A stretch of DNA of 19,277 bases from JAVBKB01 sp031554275 (GCA_031554275.1 JAVBKB010000005.1:1-19277); one strand, 5' to 3'. Numbered from the stretch's first letter, positions 6,940 to 14,907 are shown. Translations and numbers: made by a program. Notes: generated from the sequence alone by a model not told the origin.

Positions 6940-8649
6940 CTACGGATGAAACCTTGGTTTCTTCACCATGTCATCATTGATTTGCCGCATCTGTGCTACT
7001 TTCCGATCGCGTCGCGAGGTTTTTCTAGACCGAAGCTGCGCAAGCATCCCTAAACCACCTAGTCCCATAAGAATGTATGAAAGCACTTCGCGATCAGGAT
7101 TCATCGTCAGTATTATTCCCGACACGAACAGTGCCCCAGCGATGATGACTCTTACCAACCTATTTGTTTGTTGCATCTGACCGGCAAGAATTTTCTTCTC
7201 TTGCAATGGTGAGAGCTTCACTATGAAGTCACTAGCATCCATTTTGGTTACAATTGATGAAAATTTACGTACCGTTGGGACAATCCCCTTTATGAAACCT
7301 TTTCCTTGATCTAGGATTGTTGAGAAAACATTTCCCTTGAAATCAGTGTTCATCATTTCCTCTACAAACGGTTTAACCTCTTGAACCAAATCTATTTCTG
7401 GATCAAGTGCGGAGGAAATTCCGATCACTGTAAATACTGCCTTTCCAAGAAAAGTTGTGTTAGCAGGCAATTGAAACGGCTGCGAATAGAGAAAATCACG
7501 TAATTCTTCCGAATTATCACCAACCACAGCGAAACTCAGATCAGCTTTTTCACTCATGACTTGCTCAAATAACAGTGTCAAATTTTTCGAAAAAACCTGA
7601 AGGTCGGCATTTCGTCGTAGAAAACCAAGCTGGTTTAGTGCATCGATTGCACTGCTCGCATCCTTCATGTAGATCGCAATTGCAAGGGAGACCAATCCCT
7701 TTTTCATGGATTCTGTGACTCGCCCCACCATTCCAAAATCAATCAAAGCGATCTTTCCATCAGCTTGCACCAAAACATTCCCAGGATGAGGATCAGCGTG
7801 GAAAAAGCCATCCACCATAATCATTTGTAAGTAGATTTCTAGAATATTTTTCGCCAATTCCTTGCGGTCTATGGCTAACTCATCCAGTTTCTCTAATTGA
7901 TTTATTTTAACACCTTCCATGAATTCCATTGTTAATACTTTGCGAGATGAGTATTTCCAATAGATTTGCGGAATGTTGATATTCATATTCTCAAGAAAAT
8001 TAGCTTGTACCATTTCAGCGTGCTTGCCTTCTTTTTCAAAATCAAGCTCATCTTTGATGGTATCGTCAAACTCTTGATAAAGTGCATCGGTGTCAACATA
8101 ATTTCCAATAGTAGTCATTCTTTTTAACATGCGGATAGCAATTTGTAGTGATTTTAAATCAATATGGATTATTTGCTCAATCCCCGGTCTTAGCACTTTA
8201 ACGGCTACTTTCTCACCCGAATCCATGGTAGCGCAATGCACTTGGCCTAATGAGGCAGCTGCGATGGCTTCAGGATCGAAACTAGCAAAGAGTTCATCGA
8301 CCTTCGACCCAAGCTCAGCTTCAATAATTGGCAGAATATCTGTTAGTGCAACGGGAGCTACAGAATCTTGGAGCTTCGATAGTTCATCTGTATACTCCTT
8401 CGGCAAAATATCAATTCGGGCGCTCACATGTTGTCCCAATTTGATCAGCAAACCACCCATATCTATTGCTGTATCGGTGAATTGCTTCGCCTGCTTTGAG
8501 TAAAGACGACTTCGCTTTTCAGCAACGCTTGACTTAGAAAGGAATCTTCGCTGTTTTGAAAAAAACCAGTATTGAAAAACAAATCGAAATAGCATCCGCA
8601 TCGTTCTACGAAAACGAGCGTTTTTTGCTAATTTAAAAAATTCTCTCAT
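6940..8649 (-). CDS. UbiB/ABC1/COQ8-family protein kinase-like protein
   Basis: Atypical kinase-fold ATPase of the UbiB (AarF) family; proteobacterial and mitochondrial members support ubiquinone synthesis, while the role in Bacilli is not settled. The 569 residues hold all family marks: KLGQ (70-73) of the KxGQ motif, AAASLGQVH (130-138, Ala-rich loop in place of a Gly-rich loop), the Lys of VAVKVLRP (K151), ELDFEKEG (201-208), HADPHPGN (284-291) and IDFGMVGR (303-310). Two C-terminal hydrophobic segments (about 496-515 and 519-540) predict membrane anchoring, followed by a basic tail (RSRKTSRRDRK). The start overlaps the stop of the upstream AbrB-fold gene by 4 bp (ATGA), which suggests translational coupling. 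No quinone-biosynthesis gene is nearby. Confidence 0.94.
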   Translation of the reverse strand: MREFFKLAKNARFRRTMRMLFRFVFQYWFFSKQRRFLSKSSVAEKRSRLYSKQAKQFTDTAIDMGGLLIKLGQHVSARIDILPKEYTDELSKLQDSVAPVALTDILPIIEAELGSKVDELFASFDPEAIAAASLGQVHCATMDSGEKVAVKVLRPGIEQIIHIDLKSLQIAIRMLKRMTTIGNYVDTDALYQEFDDTIKDELDFEKEGKHAEMVQANFLENMNINIPQIYWKYSSRKVLTMEFMEGVKINQLEKLDELAIDRKELAKNILEIYLQMIMVDGFFHADPHPGNVLVQADGKIALIDFGMVGRVTESMKKGLVSLAIAIYMKDASSAIDALNQLGFLRRNADLQVFSKNLTLLFEQVMSEKADLSFAVVGDNSEELRDFLYSQPFQLPANTTFLGKAVFTVIGISSALDPEIDLVQEVKPFVEEMMNTDFKGNVFSTILDQGKGFIKGIVPTVRKFSSIVTKMDASDFIVKLSPLQEKKILAGQMQQTNRLVRVIIAGALFVSGIILTMNPDREVLSYILMGLGGLGMLAQLRSRKTSRRDRKVAQMRQINDDMVKKPRFHP

Positions 8650-8930
8650 TTAGACTTCTCATCTTCTTCGTCACCAAATTCGGCTTTGGTTTTATCTAGA
8701 ATTGTTTCAGCGATCTTCTCTAGCTTCTTCGATTTGCTCATAAAGAAATCTGCAAACTTATTGAAAATATCTGCCTTCACCATAATAACAGCGCCTTTTC
8801 GCTTGTTACCAAACACAACAAACTTGTCGCCAGCCTTGATCTCCAATTCTTCTCTTGCCTCTGCCGGGATAACCACCTGTCCTCTTTCACCAACGGATGT
8901 TGTTCCCAAAATTTTGCCATGACTCATCAT
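8646..8930 (-). CDS. AbrB/MazE/SpoVT-fold protein coupled to UbiB
   Basis: The 94-residue product has a single AbrB-type swapped-hairpin domain at about 7-50 (TTSVGERGQVVIPAEAREEL, then EIKAGDKFVVFGN). Next comes a segment likely to be helical (DIFNKFADFFMSKSKKLEK) and an acidic and lysine-rich end (EFGDEEDEKSK). The DNA-binding consensus G-Q-V-V-I-P is intact. Its stop overlaps the ubiB start by 4 bp. The start at 8930 follows GAGGAGG with a 7-base gap; a second ATG is adjacent. The promoter upstream contains a phased 9-bp array that could be an autoregulatory site. It could be an autoregulator of the ubiB unit or a MazE-like partner protein; no MazF toxin is next to it. Confidence 0.9.
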   Translation of the reverse strand: MMSHGKILGTTSVGERGQVVIPAEAREELEIKAGDKFVVFGNKRKGAVIMVKADIFNKFADFFMSKSKKLEKIAETILDKTKAEFGDEEDEKSK

Positions 8931-8952
8931 TGTAATTCCTCCTCGAAAATAT

Positions 8953-8988
8953 TATTCATACTTATATGATAAATCATACTTTTCATAC
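8953..8988 (-). repeat. Phased 9-bp array at the AbrB-UbiB promoter
   Basis: Read on the minus strand, 8988-8953 splits into four 9-bp units: GTATGAAAA, GTATGATTT, ATCATATAA, GTATGAATA. Three begin with GTATGA; the third is degenerate and forms a 14-bp dyad (tatgataaatcata, 8965-8978) with its neighbour. The array overlaps the -10 and spacer of the predicted promoter. Confidence 0.6.
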
Positions 8989-8994
8989 ATACAA
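8966..8994 (-). promoter_or_regulatory. Likely promoter of the AbrB-UbiB unit
   Basis: TTGTAT, a 17-bp spacer and TATCAT (3/6 and 5/6 matches) on the minus strand, about 36 bp before the AbrB-fold gene start. It is embedded in the phased GTATGA array. Confidence 0.5.
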
Positions 8995-9038
8995 TAGTAT
9001 TTTGTGAAAGTTCTCCGACAGTTACTTTGTTTTAATCG

Positions 9039-9120
9039 GAATCATGCGGCGATAAATACCATCTATCTGGATCAGGTTGTGATAAGCGCCTTTAATCCGG
9101 ATCAGGTTGTGATAAACGCC
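9039..9120. repeat. 30-bp tandem repeat at the 3' end of the antiporter gene
   Basis: Two units of period 30 share ggatcaggttgtgataa-cgcc (9069-9090 and 9099-9120; 21 of 22 bases match). A degenerate third unit (gcgataaataccatctatct, ending near 9068) precedes them. The antiporter stop TGA (9102-9104) lies inside the right-hand unit. Confidence 0.85.
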
Positions 9121-11105
9121 ATTTCATCATAGGCAATTTGCTCACGAAGTTCCCTTGCAGAGTCAGCTGAGATTGTTTCAGCATTTAACGCATCTTGAAC
9201 AAATCCGTACTCAATTTGACATGCTCTTGTAAACCAGACGTGTTGATGATGGGATTCAGTTGTTTCTTTGCCAAAAAATCTTTCCTGTCGCGCTCTGTAG
9301 AACTGCTCGACTGCATAAATTTCAATATAATTTTCTGGGGTTATGAGACTTTCTAAATAAGCTACTGACGCTTCGGAAACTGCCCTTTGAATAAGTTGGT
9401 TTTCCGCTCGATAATCTTCCCTTTTCTTTGCATATATCTTTTCTAATTCAATATTATTCTTTTCTCGCCATCTTCGTAATTGACGAAGCAACCATAGTAG
9501 TATGTGTTTTCTCACATTGCGTATGCCTTTCTGAGATACAATCAGGTGCGAGTAACCTGCAAAATTGCAATATAACTGATAGGTTCTTCTGGAAATGCTT
9601 CCTTCACCATAGAGCTTTAAAGCAGTTGCGTTTTCAATTTCATAGACCTTATTAAGTAGTTCGAGAACTACAGTACGGTCCTCTCTCCTTTCACTTAACA
9701 TATGGAGTTGATTACGCAGTGCAGAGATCACTGGTGCAAGATGTGACTTGTCCTCATCTAAAGCAATTGACTTCAGTTCTGCAAGTGTGTGTATCAGCAT
9801 TGTTCTCCTAATTCCCACCAAGTCGGACACTTCATTCTCTGCTTTGGTTAAACGAGGTGCTAGTTTAGGAAGTAAGAATGTTGGAATAATCATACTTAGT
9901 AACACTACTAATGCCACGATAAAAATAATCTCGTTTCGAAGTGGAAACAGACTCCCATCATGCAGCAGTAAAGGGATTGAAAGTGAAATTGAAATGGCGA
10001 TTGTTCCATGAATTCCACTTAGCGCATAAATTAAAGCTCTTCTAGAGTCAGAATGTAGTCTTGTCCAAAGGGATCGTCGAACATATTTTTCAGAAAAAAC
10101 AGGTTGAAATAGCTGAATCCAAAGGAAACGTAATAAGGTCATGAATAAATATATCAAAAGGGATTCTACAATAAGAATCTCGATGCGAATCACATGATGA
10201 AACCATAGTGTTTTAAAAACATTTACCAAAGTTAGTCCCAGTAGAACAAAGACAAAGCCGTTCAAGGCATAGTTAAGTACAGACCAAGTATTATCTTGAA
10301 GCATCCGTAACTTTGTTGATGTTAGGCGAAGAAAATCGCGCTCCACTCCATGAAATATTCCTGCTGATACTACTGCGAGAATTCCAGACACACCTATTTT
10401 GTCAGCTAGTAAAAAGATCATAAATGGCGTCAGAACTTGGATAAGCACAATCATTGAGGAATCTTCAAAATCCTTTTTCATTAAGTACATTCTTAACTGT
10501 ATAACAAAAAAACCGATAATAAGACCAAATATCAATCCGCCAATGGAGACGAAGAAGAAGTGGAAAAGACTTTCCCGTAGTGAGAATGCACCAGTCAAAA
10601 AGGTTGCCACCGCAATATTAAAGGCAACAACTCCCGTTGCGTCGTTGAAAAGCGATTCTCCTTCAAGAACTGGCAGAATCCCTTTCGGTAAATGAAGCGT
10701 CTTGGTAATCGCTTTGACTGCTACCATGTCGGTTGGTGTCACTACTGCAGCCAATATTACCGCCAAACCCACAGAAATAACTGGCAGAGTCGTATGAATC
10801 AAAAAGCCCATGATAACGACAGATGCAACCACGAGGGCAACTGCTAGCGACAGGATTGGTCGAAAATACTTTTTGAGATCCTTCCGTGACGCCCTTTGCG
10901 CATCACTGAATAACAATGGAGTGATGACCGCAAACATAAACATTTCGGTATTGATCTGAAAGTCATGATAAATTGGAAATAACGCCAATAACATACCAAT
11001 AATGATTTGCAAGAACATAACGGGGATCTTCGATAATATTTTCCCAACCAGATCGGAAAGAATAACTGCAATAACCAGAAAAACAACCAATAATGAAACT
11101 TCCAT
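9102..11105 (-). CDS. Na+/H+ antiporter, CPA1 (NhaP-type) family
   Basis: Secondary transporter exchanging cytoplasmic Na+ (or K+) for external protons in pH and salt homeostasis. The 667-residue product has about twelve hydrophobic segments up to about residue 415. The CPA1 ion-site motifs are present: VTPTDMVAV (D126) and EGESLFNDATGVV (148-160, with N154-D155). Residues from about 420 to the end are a hydrophilic, helix-rich cytoplasmic domain (ENEVSDLVGIRRTMLIHT onward) of the kind found in long NhaP-like antiporters of Bacilli. The start at 11105 follows GAGGTG with a 5-base gap; a weak TTGTAA-18-TATAAG promoter may lie about 40 bp upstream. The C-terminus ends inside a 30-bp tandem repeat, and another frame stays open beyond it. 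No terminator separates it from the next gene. Confidence 0.93.
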   Translation of the reverse strand: MEVSLLVVFLVIAVILSDLVGKILSKIPVMFLQIIIGMLLALFPIYHDFQINTEMFMFAVITPLLFSDAQRASRKDLKKYFRPILSLAVALVVASVVIMGFLIHTTLPVISVGLAVILAAVVTPTDMVAVKAITKTLHLPKGILPVLEGESLFNDATGVVAFNIAVATFLTGAFSLRESLFHFFFVSIGGLIFGLIIGFFVIQLRMYLMKKDFEDSSMIVLIQVLTPFMIFLLADKIGVSGILAVVSAGIFHGVERDFLRLTSTKLRMLQDNTWSVLNYALNGFVFVLLGLTLVNVFKTLWFHHVIRIEILIVESLLIYLFMTLLRFLWIQLFQPVFSEKYVRRSLWTRLHSDSRRALIYALSGIHGTIAISISLSIPLLLHDGSLFPLRNEIIFIVALVVLLSMIIPTFLLPKLAPRLTKAENEVSDLVGIRRTMLIHTLAELKSIALDEDKSHLAPVISALRNQLHMLSERREDRTVVLELLNKVYEIENATALKLYGEGSISRRTYQLYCNFAGYSHLIVSQKGIRNVRKHILLWLLRQLRRWREKNNIELEKIYAKKREDYRAENQLIQRAVSEASVAYLESLITPENYIEIYAVEQFYRARQERFFGKETTESHHQHVWFTRACQIEYGFVQDALNAETISADSARELREQIAYDEMAFITT

Positions 11106-11374
11106 ATGTACACCTCGTTGAAACTATCATGATTTCAGTCAATCGAATTCCTTATAAAAAAACATGGTCAAGTCTTACAATGTGCTCTTGGGGCACCACT
11201 GAATGGAAATCGACTCTTTTCATCGTTTAAAAAAGAGTATAGTTATAAATTTTTCGTTATGCAAGGGTTTCTTGAAGCAGATCGGTCTTGGCATCGGTTA
11301 TAATTTTCTCGGACGAACCTTAAGATTAGTTTAAAAAATATCATTTAGGAGCATTTTGATCGCCAAGCTTCTTT

Positions 11375-11532
11375 ATCCTGATTACCGATTAAGATAGCGA
11401 ATGCTTTGTGGTAATTTTCCATCTCACTTTGTTAAAAAAGTGCTTAAATATCTAGATATTCGCGCATTTTTTGCCGCGCTAGATGAAAAATTTCCGGACA
11501 AATCATTCACTATTTTAATCGGTAATCAGGAT
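11375..11532. repeat. 158-nt imperfect palindrome (MITE-like or structured RNA)
   Basis: Arm 1 (11375-11424) and arm 2 (11481-11532) are inverted copies. The outer 29 bases match with two differences, one of which would be a G-U pair in RNA. The pairing continues inward through tttgt/acaaa, gg/cc, aatttt/aaaatt and catct/agatg, with a 2-nt bulge and three single mismatches, giving about 45 Watson-Crick pairs. The 56-nt loop holds a small hairpin (cacttt/aaagtg, 11425-11442), a perfect 14-bp palindrome (aatatctagatatt, 11447-11460) and a cgcgc/gcgcg-rich stretch. It does not code for protein. Confidence 0.8.
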
Positions 11533-11602
11533 TATTTTTCTTTTATTTTATCCTAACATTTAGGAAGGCATCGCTATTTTTCCGGAAATCTTTATCCATA
11601 GA

Positions 11603-11651
11603 CAAACAAAAGCCCTCTAAAGAATGTGATATTACACGATTCAATAGAGGG
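11603..11651 (-). terminator. Terminator after eno
   Basis: On the minus strand CCCTCTA, a 25-nt segment that can itself pair (GTG/CAC), and TAGAGGG precede GCTTTTGTTTG. It starts about 90 bp after the eno stop and likely ends the glycolytic transcript. The opposite strand also carries a short T-rich flank. Confidence 0.72.
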
Positions 11652-11741
11652 TAGTTTTGTATAAAATCGTACGAGCTGTTCAGCGAACCCGCCACTGCTG
11701 CAACTTAGTTTTCAGACTCAAGCAACATTGAACACTTTCTA

Positions 11742-13067
11742 TCACTTCATTTGGGAGTTAGCACCCAAAAACGCTTCCTTTTTCAAGTTGTAGAAGCTCA
11801 TCAATCCACCATAAACAGCTAAATCACCAAGCTCATCTTCAATGCGCAACAACTGATTATACTTCGCAATACGGTCAGTACGTGACATTGATCCAGTCTT
11901 AATCTGTCCAGCATTAGTTGCTACGGCAATATCTGCAATTGTAGCATCTTCTGTCTCACCAGAACGATGCGAGACAACTGCTGTGTAACCAGCGCGTTTT
12001 GCCATCTCGATTGCATCAAAAGTCTCTGTCAATGTTCCGATTTGGTTCACTTTAATGAGGATGGAATTTGCAACGCCTTTATCAATACCTTCTGCTAACT
12101 TCTTGGTGTTGGTTACGAAAAGATCATCGCCGACCAGTTGCACTCTTTTGCCAAGGCGATCTGTTAATAATTTATGTCCCGCCCAGTCGTTTTCATCCAA
12201 GCCATCTTCAATTGATAGAATCGGGAATTCATTGACAAGTGATTCGTAGAAATCAACCATTTGTGCTGAGGTCATTTTGCGTCCTTCACCAGCAAGGTTG
12301 TATACGTTCTCCTTTTTGTCGAAGAATTCAGAGGATGCCACATCCATTCCAAGGAATACATCTTTGCCAGCCACATATCCTGCTGCTTTGACCGCTTCCA
12401 TAATAACCTCAAGTGCTTCACGATTTGATTTCAGGTTAGGTGCGAAACCACCTTCATCACCAACTGCTGTATTCAACCCTTTATCTGATAAAACCTTCTT
12501 CAATGCATGGAATATTTCTGCACCCATTCGGATTGCTTCCTTAAATGAAGGTGCACCTACTGGGAGAATCATAAATTCTTGGAAGTCGACATTGTTATCT
12601 GCATGCGAACCGCCATTAATAATATTCATCATTGGTGTTGGCAGAATCTTTGCATTAAAACCGCCCAAATAGCGATATAACGGCATCTCTAAATAGCTAG
12701 CGGCTGCGTGTGCAGCTGCAAGTGATACACCTAGAATTGCATTCGCACCTAATTTGCTTTTGTTCTCAGTACCATCCATTTGAATCATTATATGATCGAT
12801 TCCTGATTGATCCAAGACATGTAATCCGATCACTTCCTCAGCGATAATGTTGTTGACATTATCAACTGCCTTCAGCACACCCTTGCCTCCATAACGAGAC
12901 TTATCCCCATCACGCAACTCCACCGCTTCATGTTCACCTGTTGAAGCGCCACTTGGTACAATTGCACGACCAAATGCACCCGACTCAGTTTCAACTTCTA
13001 CTTCAATTGTTGGATTCCCGCGAGAATCAATCACTTCACGTGCATAGACATCTGTAATATATGGCAT
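11742..13067 (-). CDS. eno: Enolase (phosphopyruvate hydratase)
   Basis: Enolase converts 2-phosphoglycerate to phosphoenolpyruvate in the cytoplasm and is also an RNA-degradosome-associated protein in several bacteria. The 441-residue product is slightly longer than the usual 430 or so. Visible residues: SGASTGEHEA loop (39-48), E205 of GDEGGFAPN, Mg2+ ligands D242 (GMDVASSEF), E287 (SIEDGL) and D314 (VGDDLF), catalytic K339 in signature ILIKVNQIGTLTET (336-349), and SHRSGETED. The extra length appears to be at the C-terminus (NLKKEAFLGANSQMK). The start at 13067 follows AAAGGAG with an 8-9 base gap. It is the last gene of the glycolytic block, 168 bp after gpmI, and is followed by a terminator. 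Its leader contains two imperfect 30-bp direct repeats. Confidence 0.98.
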   Translation of the reverse strand: MPYITDVYAREVIDSRGNPTIEVEVETESGAFGRAIVPSGASTGEHEAVELRDGDKSRYGGKGVLKAVDNVNNIIAEEVIGLHVLDQSGIDHIMIQMDGTENKSKLGANAILGVSLAAAHAAASYLEMPLYRYLGGFNAKILPTPMMNIINGGSHADNNVDFQEFMILPVGAPSFKEAIRMGAEIFHALKKVLSDKGLNTAVGDEGGFAPNLKSNREALEVIMEAVKAAGYVAGKDVFLGMDVASSEFFDKKENVYNLAGEGRKMTSAQMVDFYESLVNEFPILSIEDGLDENDWAGHKLLTDRLGKRVQLVGDDLFVTNTKKLAEGIDKGVANSILIKVNQIGTLTETFDAIEMAKRAGYTAVVSHRSGETEDATIADIAVATNAGQIKTGSMSRTDRIAKYNQLLRIEDELGDLAVYGGLMSFYNLKKEAFLGANSQMK

Positions 13068-13126
13068 ATTGATTATCTCCTTTTTCTATGTAAAATTTTT
13101 TTGGTTTTAATTTTTAAAAATAAAAC

Positions 13127-13194
13127 AAGTCATTTACTTTGTTGTACCACTGCGCTTCAATGAAAAGTCATTTGCAACTGAATACCACAGCGCT
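13127..13194. repeat. Imperfect 30-bp direct repeats in the gpmI-eno spacer
   Basis: Copies at 13127-13156 and 13165-13194 (period 38) both read aagtcattt, nine variable bases, taccac, one variable base, gcgct. The conserved blocks at both ends with a variable middle look like a repeated binding site or an old duplication. Confidence 0.65.
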
Positions 13195-13235
13195 ACTACC
13201 GACACATCTTACCACAGAATTCAATTACTTGATCA

Positions 13236-14780
13236 TTACGCTTTTTCGATCAAACTTTTCCCTGTCATTTCTATTGGCTGTTCAAGTCCTAGTAATGCGA
13301 GCATTGTTGGTGCTAAATCACTAAGTTGTCCACCGTCACGCAATGCCACAGTTTTGTCAGTGATAATGACTGGCACTGGATTTAGTGTATGGGCAGTCAT
13401 CGGTTTGCCTTCAAGCGTGGTCACTTCGTCCGCATTTCCGTGGTCGGCAGTAATAATGACCTTTCCACCCATTGCAATAATCTTGTCCACAACCTTGCCA
13501 AGGCATTCATCAACTGCCTCAATTGCTTTCACTGTTGGTTCCATTTTACCAGAGTGACCAACCATATCACAATTGGCAAAATTCATGATGATTGCATGAT
13601 GTTTATCTGCTTCCAAATCACGCAGTAGCGCGTCCGTCACTTCGTACACACTCATTTCAGGCTTCAAATCGTAAGTAGCTACCTTTGGCGAGGGAATGAG
13701 GATTCGTTCCTCGTTCGGGAATACATCATGACGACCACCATTCATAAAGAATGTCACATGTGCATATTTCTCAGTTTCAGCAATTCGCAATTGATTGAGA
13801 TTATTCTTTGCAAGCACCTCACCAATCGTATTGTCAAAGTTTGTTGGCTTAAATGCCACAAAGCCCTTGACTGTCTCACTAAATAGGGTCATACAGACAA
13901 AGTGCAGATTCTTTGGAAAGCGATCACCACGGTCAAAATCTTGAAAATCTTCATTTGTAAATACATTTGAAATCTGGATAGCACGATCAGGTCGGAAGTT
14001 GAAAAACAATACAGCATCTTCGTCATTAATCATCGCAACCGGTTTGCCTTCGTTATCGACAATTACTGACGGGATTACGAACTCATCGTAGATCTCATTT
14101 TCGTAAGAGTCCTCAATTACTTCGCGTGCGGACTTGTAGACGGGTCCTTCCCCATAAACCATGCTCCGATAGGATTTCTCCACTCGGTCCCAGCGTTTAT
14201 CTCGATCCATTGAATAGAATCGTCCAGAAATCGTGGCAAACTTACCCACACCAGTTTCCTTAAACACAGCTTCTGCCTGATCAATAAAACCTAGAGCGGT
14301 TTGTGGGCCTACATCACGACCGTCCAGGAAACCATGAACATAGACATTTTCAATCCCTTCCTTTGCCGCTAGTCGAATCAGCGCAAATAAGTGATTAATA
14401 TGACTATGAACTCCCCCATTAGAGAGCAAGCCAAATAGGTGAAGATTTCTCGTACTTGGTGATGCCTTCACATAATTCATAGCATCAGTAAGCGTTTCGT
14501 TTTGCTCAAATTCCCCATTCCGAATAGACAAATCTACCCGGCTGAGGCTTTGATAAACAACTCTACCTGCACCGATATTTAAGTGTCCTACTTCCGAGTT
14601 GCCCATTTGGCCTGCTGGTAATCCGACCGCTTCCCCACAAGCGACCAGACTGGAATGCGGATATTCAGTCCAAAACCGATCAAAGTTTGGCTTCTTCGCT
14701 GCAGCAATCGCATTTCCCTTTGCTTCCGTCCTAAGCCCAAATCCATCAATGATGATTAAGGCCACTGGCTTCTTTGTCAT
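13236..14780 (-). CDS. gpmI: 2,3-bisphosphoglycerate-independent phosphoglycerate mutase
   Basis: Mn2+-dependent mutase that interconverts 3- and 2-phosphoglycerate through a phosphoserine intermediate. From the start at 14780 the product has 514 residues, the normal iPGM length. The alkaline-phosphatase-like metal site begins with ALIIIDGFGLR (D12); the nucleophile is S62 in MGNSEVGHLNIGAGR; the substrate-binding GFLDGRDVGP and the later ITADHGNADE metal ligands are present. The start codon follows AGAGAGG. An upstream in-frame ATG (14861) would add 27 residues not expected for the family (FTKLFGFHNLF) and sits in the leader downstream of a promoter, so I reject it. A clear promoter lies in the 127-bp spacer after tpiA, so gpmI-eno can be transcribed apart from pgk-tpiA. 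Confidence 0.97.
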   Translation of the reverse strand: MTKKPVALIIIDGFGLRTEAKGNAIAAAKKPNFDRFWTEYPHSSLVACGEAVGLPAGQMGNSEVGHLNIGAGRVVYQSLSRVDLSIRNGEFEQNETLTDAMNYVKASPSTRNLHLFGLLSNGGVHSHINHLFALIRLAAKEGIENVYVHGFLDGRDVGPQTALGFIDQAEAVFKETGVGKFATISGRFYSMDRDKRWDRVEKSYRSMVYGEGPVYKSAREVIEDSYENEIYDEFVIPSVIVDNEGKPVAMINDEDAVLFFNFRPDRAIQISNVFTNEDFQDFDRGDRFPKNLHFVCMTLFSETVKGFVAFKPTNFDNTIGEVLAKNNLNQLRIAETEKYAHVTFFMNGGRHDVFPNEERILIPSPKVATYDLKPEMSVYEVTDALLRDLEADKHHAIIMNFANCDMVGHSGKMEPTVKAIEAVDECLGKVVDKIIAMGGKVIITADHGNADEVTTLEGKPMTAHTLNPVPVIITDKTVALRDGGQLSDLAPTMLALLGLEQPIEMTGKSLIEKA

Positions 14781-14875
14781 GATGACTTGCCTCTCTTCTT
14801 CTTGTAAAAATAGATTGTGAAAACCAAACAGCTTGGTGAAAGTACTCATTGCTGGTTTCAATTTCCAATAAGTTC

Positions 14876-14904
14876 ATTTTACGCTTAACGAAACCCGTTG
14901 ACAA
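14876..14904 (-). promoter_or_regulatory. Promoter of gpmI-eno
   Basis: TTGTCA, a 17-bp spacer and TAAAAT (5/6 and 5/6) on the minus strand, directly after the tpiA stop. It leaves a 5' leader of about 90 nt before gpmI. Confidence 0.72.
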
Positions 14905-14907
14905 ACT

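Larger units (their letters stand above)
11106..11741. other. 636-bp non-coding region between eno and the antiporter
   Basis: No supported gene is present. Contents in minus-strand order: the eno terminator (11651-11603), a tccggaaat segment, a 158-nt imperfect palindrome (11532-11375) with 9-bp direct repeats placed symmetrically outside it (catttagga at 11342-11350 and 11557-11565), a small hairpin ACTCTTTT/AAAAGAGT near 11216-11241 without a T-run, and a weak promoter for the antiporter. I looked for tmRNA, 6S or riboswitch-like signals here and recognised none. Confidence 0.7.

Noticed and set aside
9039..9120. CRISPR-like array
   Set aside because: The 30-bp units are contiguous without spacers and no cas gene is near.
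11106..11741. Possible tmRNA, 6S RNA or riboswitch in the long spacer
   Set aside because: No tRNA-like ends, tag frame or known riboswitch core could be seen; only the palindrome and the terminator stand out.
14781..14861. Longer gpmI beginning at 14861
   Set aside because: The extra segment lies in the leader just after the promoter, has no ribosome binding site and is not expected in iPGM; S62 numbering fits the 14780 start.
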